NCBI GenBank assembly: GCA_035765415.1
Contig: DASTXR010000163.1
Location: forward strand, 1-64,000
DNA from: CADEED01 sp035765415
GTDB taxonomy: Bacteria; Pseudomonadota; Gammaproteobacteria; Steroidobacterales; Steroidobacteraceae
Reading direction: 5' to 3'
DNA: 64,000 nt
Part shown: positions 16,919 through 25,055 of the stretch, piece after piece
How positions within the stretch are numbered: the first letter of the stretch is position 1
Layout of the letters: each line of letters starts with the position of its first letter
Position numbers and translations under genes: made by a program
Notes under the pieces: model-generated
What the model saw: the letters and a program-made list of their open reading frames with translations, nothing else
Database searches by the model: none
What the model was told of the DNA's origin: nothing

Positions 16919-17230
16919 ATGAAGAGTGCGATTATCAAGGTTGCTGCCGTTGCAGCGTTCACCGTGTTGGCCGGCTGCCAGGACCTCAAGCCTCTGCAAG
17001 CCGAAGTCGACAATCTCAAACAACAGGTAAGCCGTCTCTCCGCTGACCTCGCCGCCGCCAAGAGCTCGGCTGACGCTGCCAATGCCGCCGCGCAGTCCGC
17101 TTCGTCGACCGCGAGCGGTGCCCAGAGCGCTGCGAACCAGGCTCTGGCCGCTGCGCAGGCTTCGCAGTCGTGCTGCGATGCCACCAACGAGAAGATCGAC
17201 CGGATGTTCCGTCGCTCGATCTCGAAGTAA
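16919..17230 (+). CDS. Lpp-like alanine-zipper outer-membrane lipoprotein
   Basis: This 103-residue product has a lipoprotein signal peptide ending in the lipobox LAGC (Cys about residue 19). A long Ala/Ser-rich heptad helix follows (about 25-85), then a basic C-terminus, RMFRRSISK, ending in lysine. This resembles Lpp and OprI, trimeric coiled-coil lipoproteins that can be joined to peptidoglycan through the C-terminal lysine; the internal CC pair is unusual. AAGGGG lies about 10 bases before the ATG and a clear terminator follows, so it is probably a single-gene, strongly expressed unit. Confidence 0.82.
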   Translation: MKSAIIKVAAVAAFTVLAGCQDLKPLQAEVDNLKQQVSRLSADLAAAKSSADAANAAAQSASSTASGAQSAANQALAAAQASQSCCDATNEKIDRMFRRSISK

Positions 17231-17267
17231 GCGTCTTTCTTTCAAGATTGACCTTTGCTCTGAAAGA

Positions 17268-17295
17268 ACGCCGCGCTCCGCGCGGCGTTTTTTTT
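17268..17295 (+). terminator. Rho-independent terminator after the alanine-zipper lipoprotein gene
   Basis: A perfect 9-base-pair stem, ACGCCGCGC/GCGCGGCGT, with a TCC loop is followed by eight T residues, 38 bases after the stop codon. This is a textbook intrinsic terminator. Confidence 0.92.
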
Positions 17296-17324
17296 CGCCC
17301 GTTGTTCGCGAAAGGCCGGAAACC

Positions 17325-18296
17325 ATGGGTGAGCGCAAACGGCCGATCCGATCCATGAAACTGCGCGTCCTGCTGCTGTGCATCCTTTCGCCGCTCGCGG
17401 CCGCTGCGCCGCCACAGAACTTTCTTTTCGCGGATTCCCATGACCTCGAGCAGGTGGCCTCGCTGATCAGGCGACCGGATATCGGTGGCGTGCAGGTGGT
17501 CTACAGCTGGAAATCGCTCGAGACCGCCAGGGACCAGTACGATTTCTCGCGGATCGAGCGGGATCTTGCGTACCTCGAGTCGCTGAACCGGAAACTGTTC
17601 GTCCAGGTGCAGGACCGCTTCTTCGAGGTGCAGCACCGGAATGTCCCCGCCTATCTGCTCGACGAGCCCGTCTACGGCGGCGGTCTCGCCGCGCAGTCGG
17701 ACAATCCCGGAGAAAACCTGCCCGAAGGCCACGGGTGGGTCGCCCAGCAATGGAATCCGGCGGTGCGTGAACGCTTTCAGAAGCTGCTGTCGGCGCTGGC
17801 CGCAAGATTCGACGGGCGCGTATGGGGAGTGAACCTGCCGGAGAGCTCCGCCGACATCGACACGAAGAACGACAGGACCGGGTTCACCTGCGACAGATAT
17901 TTTGCAGCGACGCTCGAGAACATCGCGTTCGCACGCAAGGTCTTCAGCAAGTCGCACGTCGTTCAGTACACCAACTTCTGGCCGTGCGAATGGGACAACG
18001 ACCGGAAATACATGTCGCGTGCGTTCGAATTCGCGAAGCAGAACCGCATCGGCCTCGGCGGCCCGGACATCGTCCCCTACAAAAAGGGACAGATGAAGAA
18101 CTCCTATCCATTTTTCAATCGATACAAAGGCCAGCTGAGCCTGGTGGCGATGGCGGTGCAGGAGCCGACGCTGACCTACACCAATCCGCAAACCGGAAAG
18201 CGGTTTACTCGCGAGGAGTTCGTGGCGTTCGCGGAAAACTACCTCGGCGTCGATGTGATTTTCTGGTCAATCGCCAGCCCGTGGCTCCGGAATTGA
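17325..18296 (+). CDS. Exported TIM-barrel (glycoside hydrolase-like) protein of unknown specificity
   Basis: This 323-residue product has a basic N-terminus followed by a hydrophobic signal segment (LRVLLLCILSPLAAAAP). The mature part resembles glycosidase TIM barrels: GVQVVYSWKSLE, YDFSRIERDLAYLESLNRKL, LFVQVQDRFF and WGVNLPESSADI, in which Glu173 could be a catalytic acid. I do not recognise a named family. The ATG at 17325 is favoured because AAAGG and GGA precede it; an ATG at 17355 would give a shorter signal peptide. It stands alone after the terminator and converges with a minus-strand gene. Confidence 0.7.
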   Translation: MGERKRPIRSMKLRVLLLCILSPLAAAAPPQNFLFADSHDLEQVASLIRRPDIGGVQVVYSWKSLETARDQYDFSRIERDLAYLESLNRKLFVQVQDRFFEVQHRNVPAYLLDEPVYGGGLAAQSDNPGENLPEGHGWVAQQWNPAVRERFQKLLSALAARFDGRVWGVNLPESSADIDTKNDRTGFTCDRYFAATLENIAFARKVFSKSHVVQYTNFWPCEWDNDRKYMSRAFEFAKQNRIGLGGPDIVPYKKGQMKNSYPFFNRYKGQLSLVAMAVQEPTLTYTNPQTGKRFTREEFVAFAENYLGVDVIFWSIASPWLRN

Positions 18297-18313
18297 CGGT
18301 GAGCGCCTGAAAA

Positions 18314-18631
18314 TTATCTGACTCCGCGCAGGTAGCGCGAAGGCTTGGCCGCTTCGGCGAGCGTCGGGTTCGCCGGTGCCGCCGCTGCCGGCATCACGCG
18401 CGCGGCCACGACCGAAGGCACTGCCTGCCCCGTGTCGCGCAGCCAGTCCTGCGCGAGCGCGACCAGCTTCCTGTCGCCACTGGCCAGCGCCTTGGCGATG
18501 GCCTGCTTCTCGAGCTCCGCGTCCTTGAGGAACGAGCCGAGCTCGAAACGTTGACCCGTCACGGTCAGATAGACGTGCCACAACGCGGTGGCGCGCCGAA
18601 GTCTTTCCGCTGTGCTGTTGATGAGACTCAT
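18314..18631 (-). CDS. Hypothetical protein next to amtB
   Basis: This 105-residue product has no recognised family. It begins with a helical segment (LRRATALWHVYLTVTGQRFELGSFLKD), continues with a second predicted helix rich in Ala, Lys and Asp, and ends in an Ala/Pro-rich tail closing YLRGVR. There is no clear signal peptide or membrane helix. It starts 6 bases after the end of amtB on the same strand, so it is likely co-transcribed with the transporter. Coding is supported by this tight spacing; a link to nitrogen status is only a guess. Confidence 0.65.
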   Translation of the reverse strand: MSLINSTAERLRRATALWHVYLTVTGQRFELGSFLKDAELEKQAIAKALASGDRKLVALAQDWLRDTGQAVPSVVAARVMPAAAAPANPTLAEAAKPSRYLRGVR

Positions 18632-18637
18632 GGATGA

Positions 18638-19972
18638 CTACTCCACACTCTCTCCATGAGTACTGACGTCGAGTCCCGCTGCCTCAGCTTCCTCGCTGAC
18701 GCGTAGACCGATGGTGACCGAGATGAGCATCAGCAGGATCAGGCTGACCACCAGCGCATACGCGGCGCAGGCGCCGATGCCGATGAGCTGCGCCATGATG
18801 TTGCCTTCGACTCCGCCGATCGAAACCGACGCGAACACGCCGGTGAGCAGCGCGCCGATGATGCCGCCGACGGCGTGAATGCCGAAAGCGTCGAGTGAAT
18901 CGTCGTAACCGAACCAGGATTTGAGACCAACCACCGCGCCGAAACACGCCAGGCTGGCGGCGATGCCGATGATGAGCGCCGCGCCGATACCGACGTAGCC
19001 CGCCGCCGGCGTGATCGCCACGAGTCCGGCGATCGCGCCCGAGGCGATGCCGAGCACGCTGACCTTGCCGCGCGCGGCCCATTCGATGGCCATCCAGGTG
19101 AGCGCGGCGGTTGCCGCCGCGCAATGCGTGTTCGCGAACGCCAGCCCCGCGCGACCATCCGCCGACAGCGCCGAGCCCGCGTTGAATCCGAACCAGCCCA
19201 CCCACAACAACGCGGCGCCGGTGATGGTGAGCGCGAGGTTGTGCGGGAAGATGGGATCCGTGCCGTAACCCTTGCGTTCGCCGAGCATGATCACGCAGGC
19301 GAGACCCGTTACGCCGGCGTTGATGTGCACGACGGTGCCGCCCGCGAAGTCGAGCACGCCGAGCGAGTGCAGCCAGCCGTCCGGCGACCATACCCAGTGA
19401 GCCATCGGCGCGTACACGCACAGCGACCACAGCGCCATGAACACGAGCATCGACGAGAACTTGATGCGCTCGGCGAATGCGCCCGTGATGAGCGCGGGCG
19501 TGATGATGGCGAACATCATCTGGAACATCATGAAGACGGATTCAGGAATGGACGGCGCCAGGTGGCTCACCGACACCTGTCCGCCCTTGGCGAAGAACAG
19601 TCCGTCGAGCGCGAAGCGCGTGGTGCCGCCTATCCACGGAGACTCCTCGGTGAAGGCCAGGCTGTAACCAATGACCACCCACAGCACGGTGACCAGGCAG
19701 GCGATGGCGAAACTCTGCGCCATGGTCGACAGCAGGTTCTTCTTGCGCACCATGCCGCCGTAGAACAGCGCCAGGCCCGGCAGCGTCATCAGCAACACCA
19801 GCGCCGTGGCCGTGAGCATCCAGGCGGTATCGCCGGTGCTGATCTGGCTGGCGTCGACCAGGTACGGCGCCGTCGGCGCAGCCGCCTGGTCCGCGGATTG
19901 CGCGCGCGCCTGCCCGGCGAACGCCGTCAGGGCCGTAGCGAATGCAAAATCTTTTCCTCTCATGAGAGCCAT
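18638..19972 (-). CDS. amtB: Ammonium transporter AmtB
   Basis: AmtB is a trimeric inner-membrane ammonium channel. The product of about 444 residues has a signal sequence (FATALTAFAGQARAQ) and about eleven transmembrane helices. Family motifs include PGLALFYGGMVRKKNLLS, GAFAERIKFSS, DFAGGTVVHINAG, GWFGFNAGSAL and FGIHAVGGIIGALLTG, which carry the pore histidines. The start is a choice between ATGs at 19987, 19972 and 19963. The usual partner, a glnK PII gene, is not adjacent; a 105-residue unknown protein follows instead. Confidence 0.93.
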   Translation of the reverse strand: MALMRGKDFAFATALTAFAGQARAQSADQAAAPTAPYLVDASQISTGDTAWMLTATALVLLMTLPGLALFYGGMVRKKNLLSTMAQSFAIACLVTVLWVVIGYSLAFTEESPWIGGTTRFALDGLFFAKGGQVSVSHLAPSIPESVFMMFQMMFAIITPALITGAFAERIKFSSMLVFMALWSLCVYAPMAHWVWSPDGWLHSLGVLDFAGGTVVHINAGVTGLACVIMLGERKGYGTDPIFPHNLALTITGAALLWVGWFGFNAGSALSADGRAGLAFANTHCAAATAALTWMAIEWAARGKVSVLGIASGAIAGLVAITPAAGYVGIGAALIIGIAASLACFGAVVGLKSWFGYDDSLDAFGIHAVGGIIGALLTGVFASVSIGGVEGNIMAQLIGIGACAAYALVVSLILLMLISVTIGLRVSEEAEAAGLDVSTHGESVE

Positions 19973-20130
19973 TCTGGCAAATGGCAAGCCCTAGGACTTT
20001 GCGCTTGCCACCACGAAATGTCCCCCCGAATGTGCGCTGTGTCTAACAAACCGCATCTGCCGGGAACGCAAGGCGGGCCTGCCCGGCGCCGGTGCAAAAA
20101 AGGCACCGTGTGCGCCAGTTCTCACGGCGA

Positions 20131-21195
20131 TCAACGGGCGTGCGGCGCTGGCGGCAGCCAGAAACGAATCGTGGTGCCCTGGTTCACGGCCGATCGGGCT
20201 TCGATCTCGCCGCCGTGGCGTTTCACGATGGTCCGTACCGTGGCGAGCCCGAGGCCATACCCGGGGAACTCGTCCGCGCGATGCAGGCGGACGAATGGCT
20301 GAAACAGACGGTTCGCAAGAGCCATGTCGAAACCCGCGCCATTGTCCGTCACGCAGAACCACGTGCGTCCGCCTTCGACCTCGACGTCGAAGCGGATCGA
20401 CGCCGCTTCGGTCCTGCCGGTGTACTTCCATGCGTTGCCGAGCAGGATGCGAAGCACCGTCATCATCTGGCGCACGTCGCCCCAGCCGGTGGCCGCGGGC
20501 GCGACGCTGCACTCGACTTCACGCTGAGTCTTGCCGTGGCGCAGCTCGTAGGTCACCAGCTCCACCAGGGTAGTGAGGTCCAGCTTCTCGCATGCCAGCT
20601 CCGCGCGACTGGCGCGCGACAGTGTGAGCAGGCAGTCGATGAGCCCCTCCATGCGATCGGTGGCCTTGAGGATCTCCTTGAGGAAGGACCTGCCCTCTTC
20701 GTTCAGCACCGCGCCGCATTCGTCCTCGAGCGCCTCGGTGAATCCCTTGAGGATGCGCAACGGGCCGCGAAGATCGTGTCCGGCTGCCGACGTAAAGGAT
20801 TCGAACTCCTTGTTCGCGGCGGCAAGCTCATGCTCGTGTTCGGTCATGTCCTCGACGGTCGCGAGCGTCAACGCTTCGACGCCCGGCACCACGAGCTGCA
20901 GGCGTGCGATGAAATTGCTGCCGTCGGGCCGGCGTGCCGCCACGTTGCGCAGTGCGGTGACCTGCCGCGTCGCGCGCAGCGAACTGCCGAGCTCGGGAAA
21001 GAACGTGACCATGTCGAACCCTTCGAGCCCGGACTGATCGCAACGAAACAGCGCCAGCGCGGCGCTGTTGGCTGCGACGATCAGGCAGTTGCGATCGAAC
21101 AGGAGCGACGGCACCGGATGCGAAACAAATAGCGCATCGCGCCGGTCGGTCACCTGCGTGGGATCAGCCGGATTTTCTTCTGCGAGATGCGTCAT
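20131..21195 (-). CDS. PAS-domain sensor histidine kinase
   Basis: This 354-residue soluble kinase has an N-terminal PAS domain (about residues 20-120), a HisKA domain with the phospho-acceptor His140 in SAAGHDLRGPLR, and a HATPase domain with an N-box (ILLGNAWKYTGR), DNGAGFD and GYGLGLATVRTIV. No membrane segments are seen, so the signal is probably cytosolic. It is divergent from the REC-kinase gene at 21450 with a 254-base gap; the two may belong to one signalling system, but nothing in the sequence proves it. Confidence 0.9.
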   Translation of the reverse strand: MTHLAEENPADPTQVTDRRDALFVSHPVPSLLFDRNCLIVAANSAALALFRCDQSGLEGFDMVTFFPELGSSLRATRQVTALRNVAARRPDGSNFIARLQLVVPGVEALTLATVEDMTEHEHELAAANKEFESFTSAAGHDLRGPLRILKGFTEALEDECGAVLNEEGRSFLKEILKATDRMEGLIDCLLTLSRASRAELACEKLDLTTLVELVTYELRHGKTQREVECSVAPAATGWGDVRQMMTVLRILLGNAWKYTGRTEAASIRFDVEVEGGRTWFCVTDNGAGFDMALANRLFQPFVRLHRADEFPGYGLGLATVRTIVKRHGGEIEARSAVNQGTTIRFWLPPAPHAR

Positions 21196-21449
21196 AAAGC
21201 GGTGGTCTGGAATGAATCGGCATGCAGCGCCGAGTCTGGATAGCCGCGACGGAAAATTCGTCTCCCGTAGGGTTTAGCCGTAGGTTTCGCGGCCGATATG
21301 TGATTGGCATCCCGATGCGCGGCAATGAGCCGCCGGTACCTAAGGTATTGGCTTCACAGGCCGATATGTCTGCGTGTGGCGTAATGCCGGGATGTACGCG
21401 CCGCACTGTCTCACCACGTCCCGTTACAACAAGTGTAGAAACCGCGCCG

Positions 21450-23075
21450 ATGAGCACCAACGATTTCGAGATCCGGAATATCCGGTTGCTGTTAGTCGAA
21501 GACAACCCCGCGGATGCCCGCGTGGTCGAGCGCCACCTCAGCGACGCCGAAAGCGGGATCACCAGTGACTGGGTGCAGACCGCCGCCGATGCCGCGGAAC
21601 GACTCCAGAAGGTGGAGTACGACCTGGTGCTTCTCGATCTGGGCCTTCCCGATGCACAGGGTCTCGAAGCATTGCGCGCACTGCGCGCGGTCGCCGATCT
21701 CACGCCGATCATCGTGCTCACCGGATCCGACGACTACAAGCAGGGCCTCGCGGCCGTGCGCGAAGGTGCGCAGGATTACCTGGAGAAACGCCGCGTCAAC
21801 GCCGGCATGCTCTCGCGCATCGTTTCGTATTCGGTGGAGCGCAACAACTTCCATCGCGACCTGCTGCGCGCCACGCGCCGCTACCAGGACCTGTTCAACA
21901 ACGTGCCGGTGGCGCTGTTCACCGCCAACCAGGACGGCGTGCTCAAGACCGTCAATGCCGCCTGCGTGAAACTCCTGTCCTGCAAGGGCATCCCGCTCGA
22001 CAAGGTGAACTTCCTCGACCTGCTGTTCGAACCCGGCAAGCGCGCGCAGTTCCTCGACCAGATCGCAAGGCAGCGCGCGGTCGAGCATTGGGAAACCTCG
22101 ATTCAGGATTGCAAGGGTGGCAACCTGAACGTCCTCGTCAATGCGGCGCCGCTGTACGACGCGTCGCAGGCCTTCGCCGGATGGGAAGGCTGCCTCACCG
22201 ACATCTCGATGCTCAAGCAGACGCTCGAGGAGCGCGATCGTCTCGAGGACAACCTGCGCCAGGCGCAGAAGCTCGAAGCCATCGGTCAGCTGGCCGCCGG
22301 CATCGCGCACGAAATCAACACGCCCACGCAATACGTGGGCGACAACCTGCGGTTCCTCAAGGAATCGTTCGGCGAGCTCGACTCATTACTCGGCCAACTC
22401 GTCGACGTGGGTGGCGGCCCGGCCAGCGAGATCATCGATGCGACGGACTTCGACTATCTGAAGGAAGAAATCCCGCGCGCGCTCAGTCAGTCGCTCGAAG
22501 GCGTCGATCGTGTCGCCAAGATCGTGCGCGCCATGAAAGAGTTCTCGCACCCGGCACGCGAAAAGACCGCCACGGACCTCAATCGCGCTATCCAGAGCAC
22601 CATTACGGTGGCCAGCAACGAGTGGAAGTACGTGGCCGAGATCGACATGGATCTCGACACCAACCTCCCCGCCGTGCATTGCTCACCCGCCGAATTCAAC
22701 CAGGTGGTGCTCAACATCGTGGTGAACGCCGCGCATGCCATCTCCGACGTGGTCGGCGACGGCGGCAAGGGCAAGGGCAGGATCGGCGTTCGCACGCGCG
22801 CCGACGGCGATTTCGCCATCATCGAGATCAGCGACTCCGGCTCCGGCATGCCGCCGCATGTTCAGCAGCGCATCTTCGAACCGTTCTTCACGACCAAGGA
22901 AGTCGGCAAGGGCACGGGCCAGGGGCTGGCCATCGCCCACAATGTCATCGTCGACAAACACGGCGGCACCATCAAGGTGGCGAGCAGCCCGGGCGCGGGC
23001 ACGACGTTCACCATCCGCCTGCCGATCGGCGGCTCGAAGGCGGACCTGGAGCCGGCGGCCGGAGCCGCTGCGTGA
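21450..23075 (+). CDS. Hybrid sensor: REC-PAS-histidine kinase
   Basis: This 541-residue protein places a receiver domain first (phospho-acceptor Asp63 in YDLVLLDLGLPDAQG). A PAS domain follows (about 150-250), then a HisKA-type segment (LEAIGQLAAGIAHEINTPTQ, His287) and a HATPase domain (LNIVVNAAHAI, DSGSGMPPH, GTGQGLAIAHNVI). This layout suits a cytosolic relay that is itself controlled by another kinase. The ATG at 21450 is chosen because the receiver starts immediately after it. Its stop overlaps the GTG of the next gene by four bases, so the two proteins are translationally coupled. Confidence 0.92.
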   Translation: MSTNDFEIRNIRLLLVEDNPADARVVERHLSDAESGITSDWVQTAADAAERLQKVEYDLVLLDLGLPDAQGLEALRALRAVADLTPIIVLTGSDDYKQGLAAVREGAQDYLEKRRVNAGMLSRIVSYSVERNNFHRDLLRATRRYQDLFNNVPVALFTANQDGVLKTVNAACVKLLSCKGIPLDKVNFLDLLFEPGKRAQFLDQIARQRAVEHWETSIQDCKGGNLNVLVNAAPLYDASQAFAGWEGCLTDISMLKQTLEERDRLEDNLRQAQKLEAIGQLAAGIAHEINTPTQYVGDNLRFLKESFGELDSLLGQLVDVGGGPASEIIDATDFDYLKEEIPRALSQSLEGVDRVAKIVRAMKEFSHPAREKTATDLNRAIQSTITVASNEWKYVAEIDMDLDTNLPAVHCSPAEFNQVVLNIVVNAAHAISDVVGDGGKGKGRIGVRTRADGDFAIIEISDSGSGMPPHVQQRIFEPFFTTKEVGKGTGQGLAIAHNVIVDKHGGTIKVASSPGAGTTFTIRLPIGGSKADLEPAAGAAA

Positions 23076-24286
23076 ATTCGATCCGCGTCATGTTCGTCGA
23101 CGACGAGCCGCGTGTGCTGGAAGGTCTCAAGCGAATGTTGCGGCCCAAGCGCAACGAGTGGCAGATGACCTTCGTCGGCAGTGCGCAGGCCGCGCTCGAC
23201 GCATTGCGCGCCGAGCCCTGCGAAGTCGTGGTCACCGACATGCGCATGCCCGGCATGAACGGCGCGGAGCTCCTGGAAGTCGTTCAACGGGAATACCCGA
23301 ACACCATTCGCCTGATCCTGTCCGGCCAGGCCGAGACCGAATCGGTGATGAAAGCGCTCGGCGTCTCGCACCAGTTCCTCTCGAAGCCCTGCGACGCGGA
23401 TATCCTGCAGGGAACCATCAGCCGCGCGTTCGCGCTGCGCGATCTCGCCGGCAGCGATTCGGTGAAGGCGCTGGTGGCGCGCATCAACAAACTACCGGCG
23501 CTGCCGGCCACCTATCAGCAGCTCATCGAGGCGCTGCGCCAGCCCAATTCGAGCCTGGCGGACGTCTCGCGGATCATCTCGACCGACCCGTCGATGACCG
23601 CGCGCCTGCTCAAGCTGGTGAACTCCGCGTATTTCGGGCTGCAGAAACCGGTGGCCGACGTGGCGCGCGCCGGCGCCCTGCTCGGCCTCGACCGCATCAT
23701 GGCGCTGGTGCTCGGCCAGGGGATCTTCTCGGACTGCGAGCCGCCGGATGTCGAGGGATTCAGCATGGATGAGCTGTGGCGGCACAGCATGTCCACCGCC
23801 GCGGCTGCGCATCGCATCGCCATTGCCGAACATCTCGACCGCGATCTCGTCGCCGCCTCGTTCCTCGCAGGCATGCTGCACGACATCGGCAAGCTGGTGC
23901 TCGCCATGGGAATGCCCGAGCAGTACGCCAAAGTTCTCAAGCAGGTGGGCGACCGGCCCGGTGACCTGCAGCAGATCGAAATGCTCGAACTGCACGCCGC
24001 GCACACCGACGTGGGCGCTTACCTCGTCGGCCTGTGGGGCCTGCCGAACACCATCGCCGAAGCGATCGCCTACCACGAAGACCCTTCGCAGTCGCCGAAC
24101 CCCAGGTTCGGTCTCGCCGGCATCGTGCACTGCGCGGACCGCCTGGCGCACCGGCCGGACATCGCCGACGTGCGTTCCGCCGAGCTCGGATTGAATGTCG
24201 ATTACCTCGAAGCCCAGGGCCGCACGGATCGCTGGGGCGAATGGCGCGAGGCGTATGCCACGGTTACACAGAAAGCGATTGAATAA
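23072..24286 (+). CDS. Response regulator with HDOD output domain
   Basis: This 404-residue product starts at GTG (NSIRVMFVDDEPRVLEG). It has a receiver domain with Asp56 in VVVTDMRMPGMNG and Lys in FLSKPCD. An HDOD domain follows, from about residue 135 (INKLPALPATYQQLIEALRQ, FLAGMLHDIGKLVLAMG). HDOD proteins are non-enzymatic relatives of HD phosphohydrolases and often regulate motility or c-di-GMP outputs. It overlaps the upstream kinase by 4 bases and is followed after 11 bases by a further receiver protein, forming a three-gene operon. Confidence 0.92.
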   Translation: MNSIRVMFVDDEPRVLEGLKRMLRPKRNEWQMTFVGSAQAALDALRAEPCEVVVTDMRMPGMNGAELLEVVQREYPNTIRLILSGQAETESVMKALGVSHQFLSKPCDADILQGTISRAFALRDLAGSDSVKALVARINKLPALPATYQQLIEALRQPNSSLADVSRIISTDPSMTARLLKLVNSAYFGLQKPVADVARAGALLGLDRIMALVLGQGIFSDCEPPDVEGFSMDELWRHSMSTAAAAHRIAIAEHLDRDLVAASFLAGMLHDIGKLVLAMGMPEQYAKVLKQVGDRPGDLQQIEMLELHAAHTDVGAYLVGLWGLPNTIAEAIAYHEDPSQSPNPRFGLAGIVHCADRLAHRPDIADVRSAELGLNVDYLEAQGRTDRWGEWREAYATVTQKAIE

Positions 24287-24297
24287 AGGTACCTTTT

Positions 24298-24879
24298 ATG
24301 GAAAAGAGCAAACTACTGTTGGTCGATGACGAGCCGAACCTGACTTCGGCGCTGGTGCGCAGCCTCGATCGCTCGCAGTTCGAGATCTTCACGGCCGACT
24401 CCGCGCAGAAAGGCCTGCTGATCCTCGCCGGCAACGACATCGACGTGGTGGTCTCCGACGAACGCATGCCCGGCATGACCGGCAGCCAGTTCCTCGCCGA
24501 AGTGCGCAAGCAATGGCCCAACACCATTCGCATGATCCTCTCCGGGCAGGCGGACCTCGAAGCCGCGGTTCGCGCCATCAACGAGGGCGAGGTGTATCGC
24601 TTCCTGCTCAAGCCCTGCCATCCCAAGGAACTGCAGATGACGATCCTGCAGGGCCTGCAGCAGAAGAAGCTGGTCGCGCAGAGCCGCAAGCTCCTGCAGG
24701 AGCATCAGAAGACCCAGAACCTGCTCGAAGAGCTCGAGAAGGCCAACCCCGGCATCACCCGGATCGAGATGGACGAAGACGGCGCCATCATGATGGACGA
24801 CAACGAGAGCGGCGCCGAAGACGTGCAGTCGCTGCTCGACGATCTCGAGCGCGAGATGGCCAAGGTCGCGCGCAGGTAG
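24298..24879 (+). CDS. Response regulator receiver protein with coiled-coil tail
   Basis: This 193-residue product has one receiver domain (residues 1-120; Asp54 in VVVSDERMPGM, FLLKPCHP near 105). A predicted coiled coil follows (QQKKLVAQSRKLLQEHQKTQNLLEELEK), and then an acidic tail ending DDLEREMAKVARR. The receiver resembles those of RpfG-like proteins, but the HD-GYP domain is missing. An AAAGG ribosome site precedes the ATG. It is the third gene of the REC-kinase/REC-HDOD/REC cluster and may act as a protein-protein relay. Confidence 0.88.
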   Translation: MEKSKLLLVDDEPNLTSALVRSLDRSQFEIFTADSAQKGLLILAGNDIDVVVSDERMPGMTGSQFLAEVRKQWPNTIRMILSGQADLEAAVRAINEGEVYRFLLKPCHPKELQMTILQGLQQKKLVAQSRKLLQEHQKTQNLLEELEKANPGITRIEMDEDGAIMMDDNESGAEDVQSLLDDLEREMAKVARR

Positions 24880-24899
24880 TTAGACGGCGGGGAAGCGGC

Positions 24900-24979
24900 G
24901 CCGGGACGGGGTTCGCGGGGTTGAGTGAGTGTCGGCGCAGATCTCGACGCCGACTCAACCGCGCGAACCCCGTCCCGGC
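24900..24979. repeat. Long intergenic inverted repeat (hairpin)
   Basis: The 27-base arms at 24900-24926 and 24953-24979 are inverted copies with one mismatch. The 26-base centre contains an inner inverted pair, GTCGGCG (24931-24937) and CGCCGAC (24948-24954). The arms are GC-rich (starting GCCGGGACGGGGTTCGCG) and are not followed by a T run. It lies between the receiver gene and the GH30 gene, which are on the same strand. Confidence 0.75.
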
Positions 24980-25055
24980 ACCGCTCTCTTCCCTGCGCCG
25001 TGTTTCGCGCGTATCTTCGGCCGCTGCAGCAAGGACGCTGCACAGCGAGGTTCGC

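Noticed and set aside
19988..20130. Sigma-54 promoter upstream of amtB
   Set aside because: A TGGCA word is present, but the GC element at the required spacing is missing.
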